Of a DNA stretch of 64,000 nucleotides, positions 36,201 through 44,343 are shown piece after piece. Under the pieces are notes generated by a model. That model searched no databases. It had not been told where the DNA came from and worked only from the letters and a program-made list of their open reading frames with translations. Origin of the DNA: Pseudobutyrivibrio sp. (GTDB taxonomy: Bacteria > Bacillota > Clostridia > Lachnospirales > Lachnospiraceae); contig NZ_SVEV01000008.1 of NCBI RefSeq assembly GCF_015057185.1, forward strand, positions 35,745 through 99,744. Reading direction: 5' to 3'. The position numbers and the translations under genes were made by a program. Numbering within the stretch: the first letter of the stretch is position 1; each line of letters begins with the position of its first letter.

Positions 36201-38521
36201 CTATTTCTTATGAAGCTCCGACAAATCCAGATGATCCTTCGGCTAAGTATTACAAGAATATGACCACTGTTTCTGATCCAGAATGGATGCTTAGACCGAA
36301 CCATATAGATAGATTTGTATTGCCTGCTATTCCAAATATTCAGACTCTAAAGAGTATTACATTCTATGCCACAAGCCGTAATAATAAGCCAGGTCAGTGG
36401 GTAATTGGAGATGTGGCTATATCTCAAATTCTTGATGATGGACCGGCATCACTTACAGCAGACAATGAATACTATAGAGATTTGAGTACTGAAGCACTTT
36501 GTAGGATGGATAGTGATAAAGAAGTATCTATGTTGCTTCCTGCAGGTTCAACTCAAAAGCAAGATATTAAATTTACAGATAATCAGCTGGTATGGAACGA
36601 AGATGATTCATGGGTATCTCCAGTTACAAGAATGCCTGATAGTACAGACGATACATTGAACATTTATCTATACCCAACTGCTGGAAACACTGCAATAGAT
36701 GGAGAGGATGTAACTTATGCTGTACAGTACTCTATACCATTCCAGAATCCACAACAGCAGCGTGGTTCATTCACAACATTTGCAAGTGGAACAGAATCAG
36801 CTTGCTTCATTGCACAGGGTGTTAATGCAGCCGGCATGGGCACATTAAACAATATGACAATACAATGTATGGACTCTAGAATGATTTTTGACCATGCTAT
36901 AGTTCAGCAGATTAGAGAGAATGTGGTAGTCAGCACATACTACATTCCATACAATGGTGCTTCTGCAATACTTGGAACAACAGGAACACCTAATTCACTT
37001 ACGACTATCGACCAACCTAGATTACAAAAACTATATTTGTCATTTGGAACGGATACTGTGGAATCCACATTATTTGCTGAGGAAAACGATATCGCTGTAT
37101 CCTTCAAATATCGCTCATCATTAGACCAGAGTGGACAGGAATACTATTCTCCATATGTATATCTGACAGATACAGGAATAGGAAAGATTTCACCAGGCTT
37201 GATGGCGGAGATTCCATTTGATGTACCTTATGTCAGTGAAGTTACAGGCTACAGAATTGTGAGTTTTGGTGGAATCAGTGCTACTGTTGAGGGCGCTTTC
37301 ATCACAAATAGTAGCTACTCATCAATAACCACCAATGAAACTACAGGACAGACTGAAGTCAATGATTTGACTGTACTTGGCTCATATAGTATGGCAGACA
37401 TAACAGACCAGAGCGTAATAGTGCCAGTTCAGGTTGGAAATACAATAGTAGAAAAACCTGTATCAGGTGCTGGAATGGTAGGAGATAACACAGTTAATCC
37501 ATTAGACCTTGTATTTGCTACTACAGGAGCTGTGGCAACTGGTGAAAGTGGTACATCTGCTGCAGTTCAAATGACCTTTAACTATTACGATCATACAGGT
37601 GCACAAAGGAGTAGAGTACTTACTGATGCTAGAACCTACATTCAGGGAGAGAATAAGACATTCCAAACAGGAAATAATGCAGAAATTAGACTTTTCCTTC
37701 CAGAATGTAAAGAACTGCTCTCAATTGATATTCAACCATATGATGATAGTGGCACAGCTAATTGGTCAGTAGATTCCATTTCAGGAAATCTTGGCTTAGG
37801 TACTACTCAAATAAATCGAATGGTAAATAACACCTTTGTCCAGGGAAAGACTGACTCAATTTACATTAAAGAAGTTGTCATGACTACTTACTATTCTATT
37901 AATGGCAATGCATCACAGACAGTAACAAATCATCAGAGTAGTGCAGCCCTTAATAGTGGTGAAAAGATTAGCGTATCGGTTGTTATTGCTGACGGTACAG
38001 GATTTACAGCAAAAGCAATCTGGCTTGTAAATGGTGTTGAGACAGATGTTACTTCTTCAACAATTAGTAACCTATCAGGTACTGGATTTAACTTGCTAGT
38101 ACCAAAGAATACATCAACCTCACCACAGACCTTCCAGATAGTGGTAGCATCAGCAGCTAATCCATCTGTAAAGGATGTTATTAGCATAGCGGTTAGTCCA
38201 ATGAATACTGGAACTGCAAATGATATCATAAATCAATTACAGAAAAATAGTGAATCCCAGTCTAGCACACCATCTAGTGAGCCAAATCCAACAGAGGATG
38301 GTGGAGCAGCCTCAGATGGCGACCAGGGAGATAGTTCTCCAGAAGATGGCGAACCTGCCTCAGGTGGTGGTGAAGGAAACAGTACTCCAACAGATACGGG
38401 ACCAACTACAGACGCTGGAACCACTACCAATACACCTACTGGAACAGGAACTGACACAACCACTGGTGGGGGAACCACAGATACTAATCCAGGAACAGAC
38501 ACTACTAATACTAATCCATAA
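33245..38521 (+). CDS. Giant secreted protein of the locus
   Basis: A 1758-residue exported protein, the largest in the window and not recognised. Residues 1-40 are a strong signal peptide ending VWAAED. A Q-Q-E-T repeat linker (about 45-75) and an acidic Gly/Asn/Asp stretch (to about 115) follow. The remaining about 1500 residues are beta-rich and Asp/Thr/Ser-rich, with repeated segments that look like carbohydrate-binding or jellyroll modules (FDVTVEVAN, VVNLLCEVTT, ILGTTGTPN). The last about 100 residues are a Thr/Gly/Pro/Ser linker ending TNTNP. There is no LPXTG, SLH or membrane anchor visible. It probably forms a large extracellular adhesin or fibre linked to the system; this is inference. 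Confidence 0.8.
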   Translation: MGKGLFTKNEKRILKRRFFAFVIAIMLSLGSLPVERVWAAEDSGQTVTQETQQTEQQETQPAEQQETQQTDQPADQSSDDITDEENGGVASDGENGGEDSGEADGENAEENAEEGVIEATDWDRPTITGTSDPTLPALSVEEMIAGTQSNPAEDNLYVLTVATGIKPGDTVHYFAVRYTDGNGANRTKYIFPHEDAFKVSYDYMNAKGGENATVNKRHEILGQLGYKVNGPTEPSPLQAWSVDEYLFKADHGLTGITSVEVFMTKGAWTVQGMTVSKVTSIAGYGEYGYYSGKYFFGLGKEKIAVFDKKQDKVITISVPVDNLINLAGSTSELFGIKSPEDDKEETDTPFDDLFSIRMDFADTLDGGLESYLKTSANDLNIASADIVEDIAVEIEYKDKNSWTRKVAMPVILSAAGQYVESGDDVKTYGLCQRGDTIAFTGCLPELSTVVSTKVYVGSAARTLLANEGGFDFASDEARNNKAGMVEALDSDNISLGGVSIYEGTCRISNINDGADSVTGETVTAVSTAYSFLSPTPFAYFTTSNESGFAINAGGQEDIAIKKYESKDPLLAAENNKHFLIRLHTDSMEQAATKNDIYVQLTYSTNAAADRKSERFSAKTNVQNLLGYWPSTTDKKGDFAYNYEARADGTIEFPVELKDCTGITDIEISLGNGDDDWQLAGISVDYLPEIGARRVYLRTTTGQGESSAFQIVRTMDSGPIPPLPFKVIQLFGPNTDYHWNVNTGEGAAADELDYESMRYSMTYEQTQMNLGFINTAKRFDVTVEVANDSDTSNANGDSGSSNQFYFQLMFKNGDSSVVLANQQLSSDGFRAGYEENFTIAVNRDYGALTGVRIIPEDVSEDSEIFDKLNINKITVTEQSNGGASMQYIIDSVGWIGIDYHDKAEDNSIKGRRGRLMAEIARKYNVSYQRHVVNLLCEVTTRPWVAEDYIQVQASICCDLNYLDTDGRYQTISFDVVERMYEYMDKQPISYEAPTNPDDPSAKYYKNMTTVSDPEWMLRPNHIDRFVLPAIPNIQTLKSITFYATSRNNKPGQWVIGDVAISQILDDGPASLTADNEYYRDLSTEALCRMDSDKEVSMLLPAGSTQKQDIKFTDNQLVWNEDDSWVSPVTRMPDSTDDTLNIYLYPTAGNTAIDGEDVTYAVQYSIPFQNPQQQRGSFTTFASGTESACFIAQGVNAAGMGTLNNMTIQCMDSRMIFDHAIVQQIRENVVVSTYYIPYNGASAILGTTGTPNSLTTIDQPRLQKLYLSFGTDTVESTLFAEENDIAVSFKYRSSLDQSGQEYYSPYVYLTDTGIGKISPGLMAEIPFDVPYVSEVTGYRIVSFGGISATVEGAFITNSSYSSITTNETTGQTEVNDLTVLGSYSMADITDQSVIVPVQVGNTIVEKPVSGAGMVGDNTVNPLDLVFATTGAVATGESGTSAAVQMTFNYYDHTGAQRSRVLTDARTYIQGENKTFQTGNNAEIRLFLPECKELLSIDIQPYDDSGTANWSVDSISGNLGLGTTQINRMVNNTFVQGKTDSIYIKEVVMTTYYSINGNASQTVTNHQSSAALNSGEKISVSVVIADGTGFTAKAIWLVNGVETDVTSSTISNLSGTGFNLLVPKNTSTSPQTFQIVVASAANPSVKDVISIAVSPMNTGTANDIINQLQKNSESQSSTPSSEPNPTEDGGAASDGDQGDSSPEDGEPASGGGEGNSTPTDTGPTTDAGTTTNTPTGTGTDTTTGGGTTDTNPGTDTTNTNP

Positions 38522-38539
38522 CATTAATAGGAGAAGAGA

Positions 38540-39286
38540 ATGTTAACGAAAATTGCCGGACTTGGTAAACAAAAATTAATTGCAATTGGAGTCGGAATAC
38601 TTGCCTTGATTATCATAGTGATTTTGTTAATAACAGATCAGCTAGGGTCAACAGTGAAGTATGACGGACAATACCCGGTATCAGTAAAAAGCCAAAAGGG
38701 TGGTTCTTTAAAAATCACCCTTGATGGCTCATTAACTGCGGGGATTCCTTGGGAATACGAAACGCCAGAGGAAGAAAATCCAGTTATTACATATTCTGCA
38801 AAAACAAGCGGAGAAAATATTACCTTTGACGTTACTCCAAATAAAGTGGGCTATGGAAAGATCAAGGTAACAAAAAGAAGAACTATCAATGAGATAGATT
38901 TTCCTGTTGCAGAGGTTTATTTGGAGGTGGTTGTTTCAGAAAAATCCTATGGCCTACAGGCAGATTTTGTTACCAAGTCAGAAAAGGCAATTGATGGTGA
39001 ACTTGGAGCTGATGACACAGAGCAACCTTATTACTTAACGGAAAATTGGGTTTATCTGCCGGCTGATGGAGATTGGAGGCTAGTAGAAGCTTCTACTCTA
39101 GAACGACCTAAACAGTATGTGAGCGTAGGCATATGTGACAACGGAAGCCGTTACTATAGAGTTGATTACTTGCCTGAAGAACAGCAATTGGATTTGATAT
39201 TAAAAAGCGAAGGCTTAGGACAAGAAATAAAATTAAAAGCATTATATAACGATAAGAATCAAATCATACTAGAAAAGGCGGAATAA
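38540..39286 (+). CDS. Bitopic membrane protein with extracellular domain; candidate VirB8-position protein
   Basis: A 248-residue protein with one N-terminal membrane helix (about 14-33) and an external beta-rich domain (DGQYPVSVKSQKGG, then KVGYGKIKVTKRR). This topology and size are those of VirB8-type assembly factors, the one core component otherwise missing from the locus. The visible strands look Ig-like rather than the NTF2-like fold of VirB8, so the assignment is only positional. GGAGAAGAG precedes the ATG; the next gene starts 2 nt after its end. Confidence 0.7.
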   Translation: MLTKIAGLGKQKLIAIGVGILALIIIVILLITDQLGSTVKYDGQYPVSVKSQKGGSLKITLDGSLTAGIPWEYETPEEENPVITYSAKTSGENITFDVTPNKVGYGKIKVTKRRTINEIDFPVAEVYLEVVVSEKSYGLQADFVTKSEKAIDGELGADDTEQPYYLTENWVYLPADGDWRLVEASTLERPKQYVSVGICDNGSRYYRVDYLPEEQQLDLILKSEGLGQEIKLKALYNDKNQIILEKAE

Positions 39287-39288
39287 TC

Positions 39289-39858
39289 ATGAAAGATTCA
39301 AAAGAGAGAAAGCGTGAAATAAAAAAGGTTCTACTTAACAATCTGGTGCTCACAGAAGATAAAAAACTGGCGGTGGGTCCGAATATTAGGATTACATTGT
39401 GGGGCGTTGGAGATGGCGCTGGAGAAGCAATGTTTCTAGGCGTTAGGAAAATGACCTTTGTCATGGAATCGGAGTATGGCAACAACACAAAAACAATATA
39501 TAAAGCCACGGAATTAATGAAGGACATAGGCCGAATGCTAGACCTTGAAAATGCATCTAGCGAGGCCTGTGTCCTCGTTCGTCATATTTTCTTTAAACCT
39601 GTAGTCCTTGTTTTAGAAGAGCAGGAGATTGAAGAGCAAGAAATTGAAGAGCAGGGAATTGAAGAACAAGAGGATTCAGAGCAAGAGGATGAAAAAATAA
39701 AAAATAAGAATAAGTCTGGGGGCAAAAGCGAGCTAGTACTTACAGCGTATAGCTCTAGGGCTTTGTTATCTGGTTTTTCCATTAGACATGCAGTGAAGGA
39801 GCTGGAAAAAGTCTCTGATGGAAAAATTAAACGTTTTGTTGCACCCAAAGCTGAGTAG
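39289..39858 (+). CDS. Unknown cytosolic protein with EEQEI repeats
   Basis: A 189-residue protein, unrecognised. Residues 1-105 form a compact alpha/beta domain (LAVGPNIRITLWGVGDGAGE). A Glu/Gln linker (about 110-140) encoded by four 15-bp repeats and a Lys-rich patch follow. The C-terminus holds a second small segment (ELVLTAYSSRALLSGF). No signal peptide or membrane segment. It begins 2 nt after the bitopic membrane protein gene and could be its cytosolic partner. Confidence 0.7.
   Translation: MKDSKERKREIKKVLLNNLVLTEDKKLAVGPNIRITLWGVGDGAGEAMFLGVRKMTFVMESEYGNNTKTIYKATELMKDIGRMLDLENASSEACVLVRHIFFKPVVLVLEEQEIEEQEIEEQGIEEQEDSEQEDEKIKNKNKSGGKSELVLTAYSSRALLSGFSIRHAVKELEKVSDGKIKRFVAPKAE
39616..39675 (+). 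repeat. Four tandem 15-bp repeats (EEQEI linker)
   Basis: Units of GAAGAGCAGGAGATT at 39616, 39631, 39646 and 39661, the last one degenerate. They encode an acidic linker and keep frame if the number changes. Confidence 0.85.
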
Positions 39859-39897
39859 TCAGGGTGTTATTAGTAACAAAGCAAGGAGGTAATTCAT

Positions 39898-41361
39898 ATG
39901 TCTGATGTAAATAGATTTGGGTCATTAAGTGAAGAAGAAATGGATATGCTTGAAAATTTTGGTGTAGATGAAGATGAAGATGATTTATTAAGTATGCCTG
40001 GTTCTGGCATGCCATTTCAGTCTGATGAAAACAATGCGAATCCAAATGATGAGATTCAGAATAATGAGATTCAAAATGAAGATGAGCATAATGAGAATGA
40101 GCAAAATGAGAATAATCAGGCAGAGAAGAATCCAGCGCAAAAGGAAGTAAAATTCCCTGAGGCACAGAAGCAGCCAGCAGAGGCACCTCCTGAAAATGCT
40201 CCTAAAGAGGTAAAGGAAGAAGCAAAAGAAGAAGCAAAAGAGCAGGCTGAACAAAAGGTCGAAGATAAAGTAGAAGAAAAAGCTGAAGGAAAGCAAGAAG
40301 CTGTAAATAATAAAGAACCTGAGAAAGAGATTAAGTTTGAAGATAAATCTTGGCAGAAATCCGACGAAGACTTGGCACGAGCAGAATTCCAAGACGAGTT
40401 GGATAAATTGGTAGCCAGGAGAAAAAAGGATGCAGAGAAACAAGCTGCAGCTCAAAAAAAGGAAGAAGAACGTAAAAAGAAAAGGGAACAGGAAGCAGCA
40501 GAAAAAAAGAAAAAGGAAGAGGCTAAAGGAAAGCCTAAATTCTTTGATCGAGGTATAACACCTGCATTAGGATTTGCCGTAGGTGCAGCAGTTGGTTTTG
40601 TATTAAAGATTGCCATTCTTGCAATTCCTATGCTAACCCTGGCCCTTGGTTCTGGTATTGCAAAGGTTGCATCATTCGCAGCCAGAAGTGCTAGATACAG
40701 AAGAGAAGAAGAACTAAGGAAGATGCTAGGGCAGAAAAAACAAGATGAGAAAGAAAAAGAGGATGCAAAAAAATCTGAAAAAGAATTAGAAAAAGATAGA
40801 GAAAAACAAAAAGAAAAAGTAAAAGCCCCTGAGGTAAAGGAAAAAGAGGCAAAACAGAGCCTGCAAAGCCGCGAAATGGAGGCTAAAAAAGCTCAGGTTT
40901 CAGGTAAAAGAGCAGAATTTAATAAGTGGGTTAATGAAACACGAAATCAGGAAATGCAGCAGCTGAACAACTTCAAAGTAGATGACAAAATAAAATTCGA
41001 GAAACAAAAGAAGGAATTCGTAAAACATTTATATAGAGCCACTGTTTTGACTCAAATGAGTCTCTTTGACAAATCAGGAAAAGATGTTCTTTCACAAAAG
41101 GATTATAAGGGCGCATATAACAAAATGGTTAAGAACCAGAAAATGCAATGGCAATTTAAAGAAATGGTAGACGAGATAAAAAACCCGGAAGATATAGAGA
41201 AATTCAAAAAGTTGGCTAACAAAGATAATGGATTGGGTATATACAATGAATTAGCTAAACATCATAAGGGAGTTGCTAAGTTCACGGATGAACTGAAGCA
41301 TCCACAGAGAGTTTCTCAGAAACAAAATCCAAATAAGAACATGGGTGGCCCACATGTGTAA
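39898..41361 (+). CDS. Unknown coiled-coil protein with internal membrane hairpin; candidate substrate or effector
   Basis: A 487-residue protein, unrecognised. An acidic Asn-rich N-terminus (about 1-100) is followed by Glu/Lys coiled coil (to about 218). Then comes a 45-residue hydrophobic, Gly/Ala-rich segment (GFAVGAAVGFVLKIAIL, then PMLTLALGSGIAK) of the right length for a membrane hairpin. More coiled coil follows to about 350 and a small helical domain ends in NPNKNMGGPHV, the shared tail. Hydrophobic hairpins inside soluble coiled-coil proteins are known for secreted translocators or effectors that insert in target membranes. GGAGGTAATTCATATG resembles the leaders of X1 and X2. Confidence 0.78.
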   Translation: MSDVNRFGSLSEEEMDMLENFGVDEDEDDLLSMPGSGMPFQSDENNANPNDEIQNNEIQNEDEHNENEQNENNQAEKNPAQKEVKFPEAQKQPAEAPPENAPKEVKEEAKEEAKEQAEQKVEDKVEEKAEGKQEAVNNKEPEKEIKFEDKSWQKSDEDLARAEFQDELDKLVARRKKDAEKQAAAQKKEEERKKKREQEAAEKKKKEEAKGKPKFFDRGITPALGFAVGAAVGFVLKIAILAIPMLTLALGSGIAKVASFAARSARYRREEELRKMLGQKKQDEKEKEDAKKSEKELEKDREKQKEKVKAPEVKEKEAKQSLQSREMEAKKAQVSGKRAEFNKWVNETRNQEMQQLNNFKVDDKIKFEKQKKEFVKHLYRATVLTQMSLFDKSGKDVLSQKDYKGAYNKMVKNQKMQWQFKEMVDEIKNPEDIEKFKKLANKDNGLGIYNELAKHHKGVAKFTDELKHPQRVSQKQNPNKNMGGPHV

Positions 41362-41396
41362 AATGACATTTAGCCTATGTTAGTTAGGAGGAGCGT

Positions 41397-44264
41397 ATGC
41401 CAGAAATTAATGCGTGGGAAAGTGAGAGATTTATAGCAAAACAGAAGGCAACAGCTATAAATTTATTAGTAGGTTTTTTGCCAGATGATACTTTTGATGT
41501 AGGAGAAGATCATGAAATTAGTTTGGTGGGATCTGGCGGTGATATAGACATTTCAGAAGCAGAGTTGGAGGAAAGAAGACAGGCATTACTCAATATTAAA
41601 CAGGCCAATGAACAAAGAGAGAAAATATATTTATTAAATTCTGCAGTATCAATAGATAGTATGCCAAGTGAGCAAGCTGTAGCAATAGTAAATTCTGCTA
41701 TGACCAAAGCCTATGATGCTTTATTATCTCAAAAGGCTCAAAGAGGGGATGCTAGAATAAAAAGATTATATGATGATTTAGCTGATATTTATAATCCTGA
41801 ATCAGCTGTTAATTATACGAAAATGCATTTTGATTCGCCTTATTTGCCAAATCTATTAGGCTGCAATATAGAACTTATAAATCCAAAGCAGGTAAGTTCT
41901 AAAGAATTAAAGTCTCAGCTTACAGTGCCACTTTATAATGCAGCATTTGATTTTAACCATGCTATAGCCGAAGAAGTAAAGGTTGAATATGCATATCTAA
42001 ATAGCTTGGATACTAATGGTGGAGCACTTAGCGGCGAATTGGAACAAAAGCATTTATTATCTTTATATAATGCTCATAATAATATTTTAACTCAGTATGC
42101 AAAGCTAAGAGAATTCCAGGATGATCCACAGGGACAAACTGCCAAATATATGCAGAATGATTTATCACATTTATTTGGTCGTAATCAAAACAATGATAGA
42201 AATGTAGACTCTTGCATTGGAATGATACGAGGTGAAAATCAGGCTATTATTAACGGTTGGGGCATGCAGGATGTCTATGTACTTGGTGCACTCGGTGGAA
42301 TAGAAGCTGAGATTAAGCATCAGGAACAATATGGCTCAGCCGAGGTTAAAGCAGGATTATTAGAGTTCAAGACGAAGTTTTATGAACTTAAAGATTCTTG
42401 TTATTACAAGACAGTAAGCAGTGCAGCAGAAAAGAAAATAATTGCAGACAAGGTAAAGGCATTTGCTCAGGCAGCAATGGCAGAGAATGCATCCCCAGCA
42501 GCAAGTGTATGTTGCAGAGAAATAACAGGAAATATAAAGAAATTTGATGCAATAGAAGAAGCCATAAATAATAGGATTCAATGGGAGCAAAATCACAAAA
42601 GAGAAACAATTGAATTTGCAAAAATCGATAAGCCAGCTAGTTACATGAGAGTAATTTATGAACGCTCAGCAGCCAACAAAGATTTTACCCCATTTATAAC
42701 AGCGTATCTGGATTTAAAATCTAAAATCGAAAATGAATATGAGCCAAATAATGATAAAAGATTCGATTTTGAAAATACCATGACACGGATACTAAGTCCT
42801 GAAAATGATAATGCCCCTGAGATTAGAGAAGCTATTACAAAGCTGTATTTTGAAAAACAAGTACAATATGGTCAACTACTTGAGCAAAAGACTGATGAGG
42901 TTCATTCAGGAATAGCTGATATTCATGTGAAATTGCCAGAGTTTGATCAAAATGAAGCACCTTTGGATCAAACAGAAATTGATTTTAATGATAAGTTGAA
43001 CCATAGCTATGATTTACTAAGGCATGATCATATTTTTGCCAAAAGAATGGCAAATCGATTAATAGAAGGAAGTGAAGTCAATAAAAATCTACTAGCATTA
43101 GGTCAATTATATAATGATTGTCAAATAGAAAAGAACTATCCAAATGAATTCAAACAAATTAGAGATAACTTCCTTAAAAATACTAAAGATGGTCTTACAA
43201 ATGCCCAGAGGCTTTCTTATTGGAAAAATGGAAGAGAACATTTTTCTGATATTGATAAAGCTTTTGGTGTACAAAACTATCTTGGTAATAGAGATGGTTC
43301 TTTACCAGAATTAGTTGATACTATTAAGACTATACGGCTAGAAGAGAAAACTTTGAATGATTATACTGAAAAGTTTTATGGCATTCAGGCAGCGGCTACT
43401 ACTCAATTACAACAATTATCTACGTTAGCTGCAGGAAGAACAAACAATTCCCAAGCCTTTAATAATATGCTTACAGCACTACAGAGGGTTACCCAATTAA
43501 CGACTAATGATTCTCCTAATAAAATGAGTGAAGCATTTTTGAATCTTGGTGCAGCATCAAAGGCTTATGAGGATAAAATTAATGCACAATACTTTGCGGC
43601 TATTAGAGATAATGGACAAATGAGAAAAGCAATGTCCGCAGTTTTGCAGAGATTTGCATCCAAATCATATAAAACAATAATGGCTCTTCCAGAAAATATA
43701 GAAATAAATGAGTCGGTTATTGCCCAGCTTAATAAGGTAAATGATGTTAAAAAGGTTCTGCATCAAGAGTTTAAAAATGAAATGGAACAAAAACTTAATA
43801 ATAAAATACAGCAGGTTTTAGAGACACAATTTGAACCATATGATAATCAGCAGTCCTTAGAGGATAATAAATATGAATTGGCAAGGGGCGTTGCAAGTAT
43901 TCTGCTCTTAGAGCCATTAAAGTCAGAGTTAAATAGGAAGGATACATTCTTAGTCAGTGACATTGATATTAGTGAAGACAAATTACTTGAAAGTTATGAA
44001 AAACTATCAACTGATGATGCCTTTATATCAATGATGTCTAAAGTTGACTGTGAGGAGAGCTACAACAGATTTAGTACTATGGTCAAGGAGAATCCTGGAC
44101 AGCTCATTGCTGAGTTAAATATTCATCGACAGAATCTTAATGAAAAGAAAAACGATGTTAATGATGCCTATGACAATGAATATATTAGCAAACCAAAAGA
44201 AAAATCAAATGAACTCAAGAATCCATCAAAACAGTTAAATGATAATCAGATTATCATGCCATAG
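41397..44264 (+). CDS. Unknown large protein Y1, paralogue of Y2; candidate secreted substrate
   Basis: A 955-residue soluble helical protein, unrecognised and without signal peptide. It is clearly paralogous to the next protein. Shared blocks are RGD.RIK (about 117), VPLYNAAFDFNHA against QPLYDAIYDFNHA (about 180), FQDDPQGQTA against FRDDPQNNTA, and GM(I/L)RGE..AI.NGWG followed by LG.LGGIE (about 275-305). The C-terminus is low complexity and ends NDNQIIMP, consistent with the shared tail. GGAGGAG precedes the start. No enzymatic motif was found. Confidence 0.85.
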   Translation: MPEINAWESERFIAKQKATAINLLVGFLPDDTFDVGEDHEISLVGSGGDIDISEAELEERRQALLNIKQANEQREKIYLLNSAVSIDSMPSEQAVAIVNSAMTKAYDALLSQKAQRGDARIKRLYDDLADIYNPESAVNYTKMHFDSPYLPNLLGCNIELINPKQVSSKELKSQLTVPLYNAAFDFNHAIAEEVKVEYAYLNSLDTNGGALSGELEQKHLLSLYNAHNNILTQYAKLREFQDDPQGQTAKYMQNDLSHLFGRNQNNDRNVDSCIGMIRGENQAIINGWGMQDVYVLGALGGIEAEIKHQEQYGSAEVKAGLLEFKTKFYELKDSCYYKTVSSAAEKKIIADKVKAFAQAAMAENASPAASVCCREITGNIKKFDAIEEAINNRIQWEQNHKRETIEFAKIDKPASYMRVIYERSAANKDFTPFITAYLDLKSKIENEYEPNNDKRFDFENTMTRILSPENDNAPEIREAITKLYFEKQVQYGQLLEQKTDEVHSGIADIHVKLPEFDQNEAPLDQTEIDFNDKLNHSYDLLRHDHIFAKRMANRLIEGSEVNKNLLALGQLYNDCQIEKNYPNEFKQIRDNFLKNTKDGLTNAQRLSYWKNGREHFSDIDKAFGVQNYLGNRDGSLPELVDTIKTIRLEEKTLNDYTEKFYGIQAAATTQLQQLSTLAAGRTNNSQAFNNMLTALQRVTQLTTNDSPNKMSEAFLNLGAASKAYEDKINAQYFAAIRDNGQMRKAMSAVLQRFASKSYKTIMALPENIEINESVIAQLNKVNDVKKVLHQEFKNEMEQKLNNKIQQVLETQFEPYDNQQSLEDNKYELARGVASILLLEPLKSELNRKDTFLVSDIDISEDKLLESYEKLSTDDAFISMMSKVDCEESYNRFSTMVKENPGQLIAELNIHRQNLNEKKNDVNDAYDNEYISKPKEKSNELKNPSKQLNDNQIIMP

Positions 44265-44343
44265 GTGACAAGAATAACTTTGCAGTAGTTAATGTATCAG
44301 TTAATATCAGTGTTTAATAAATAGTTATTGGGAGGTATGAACT

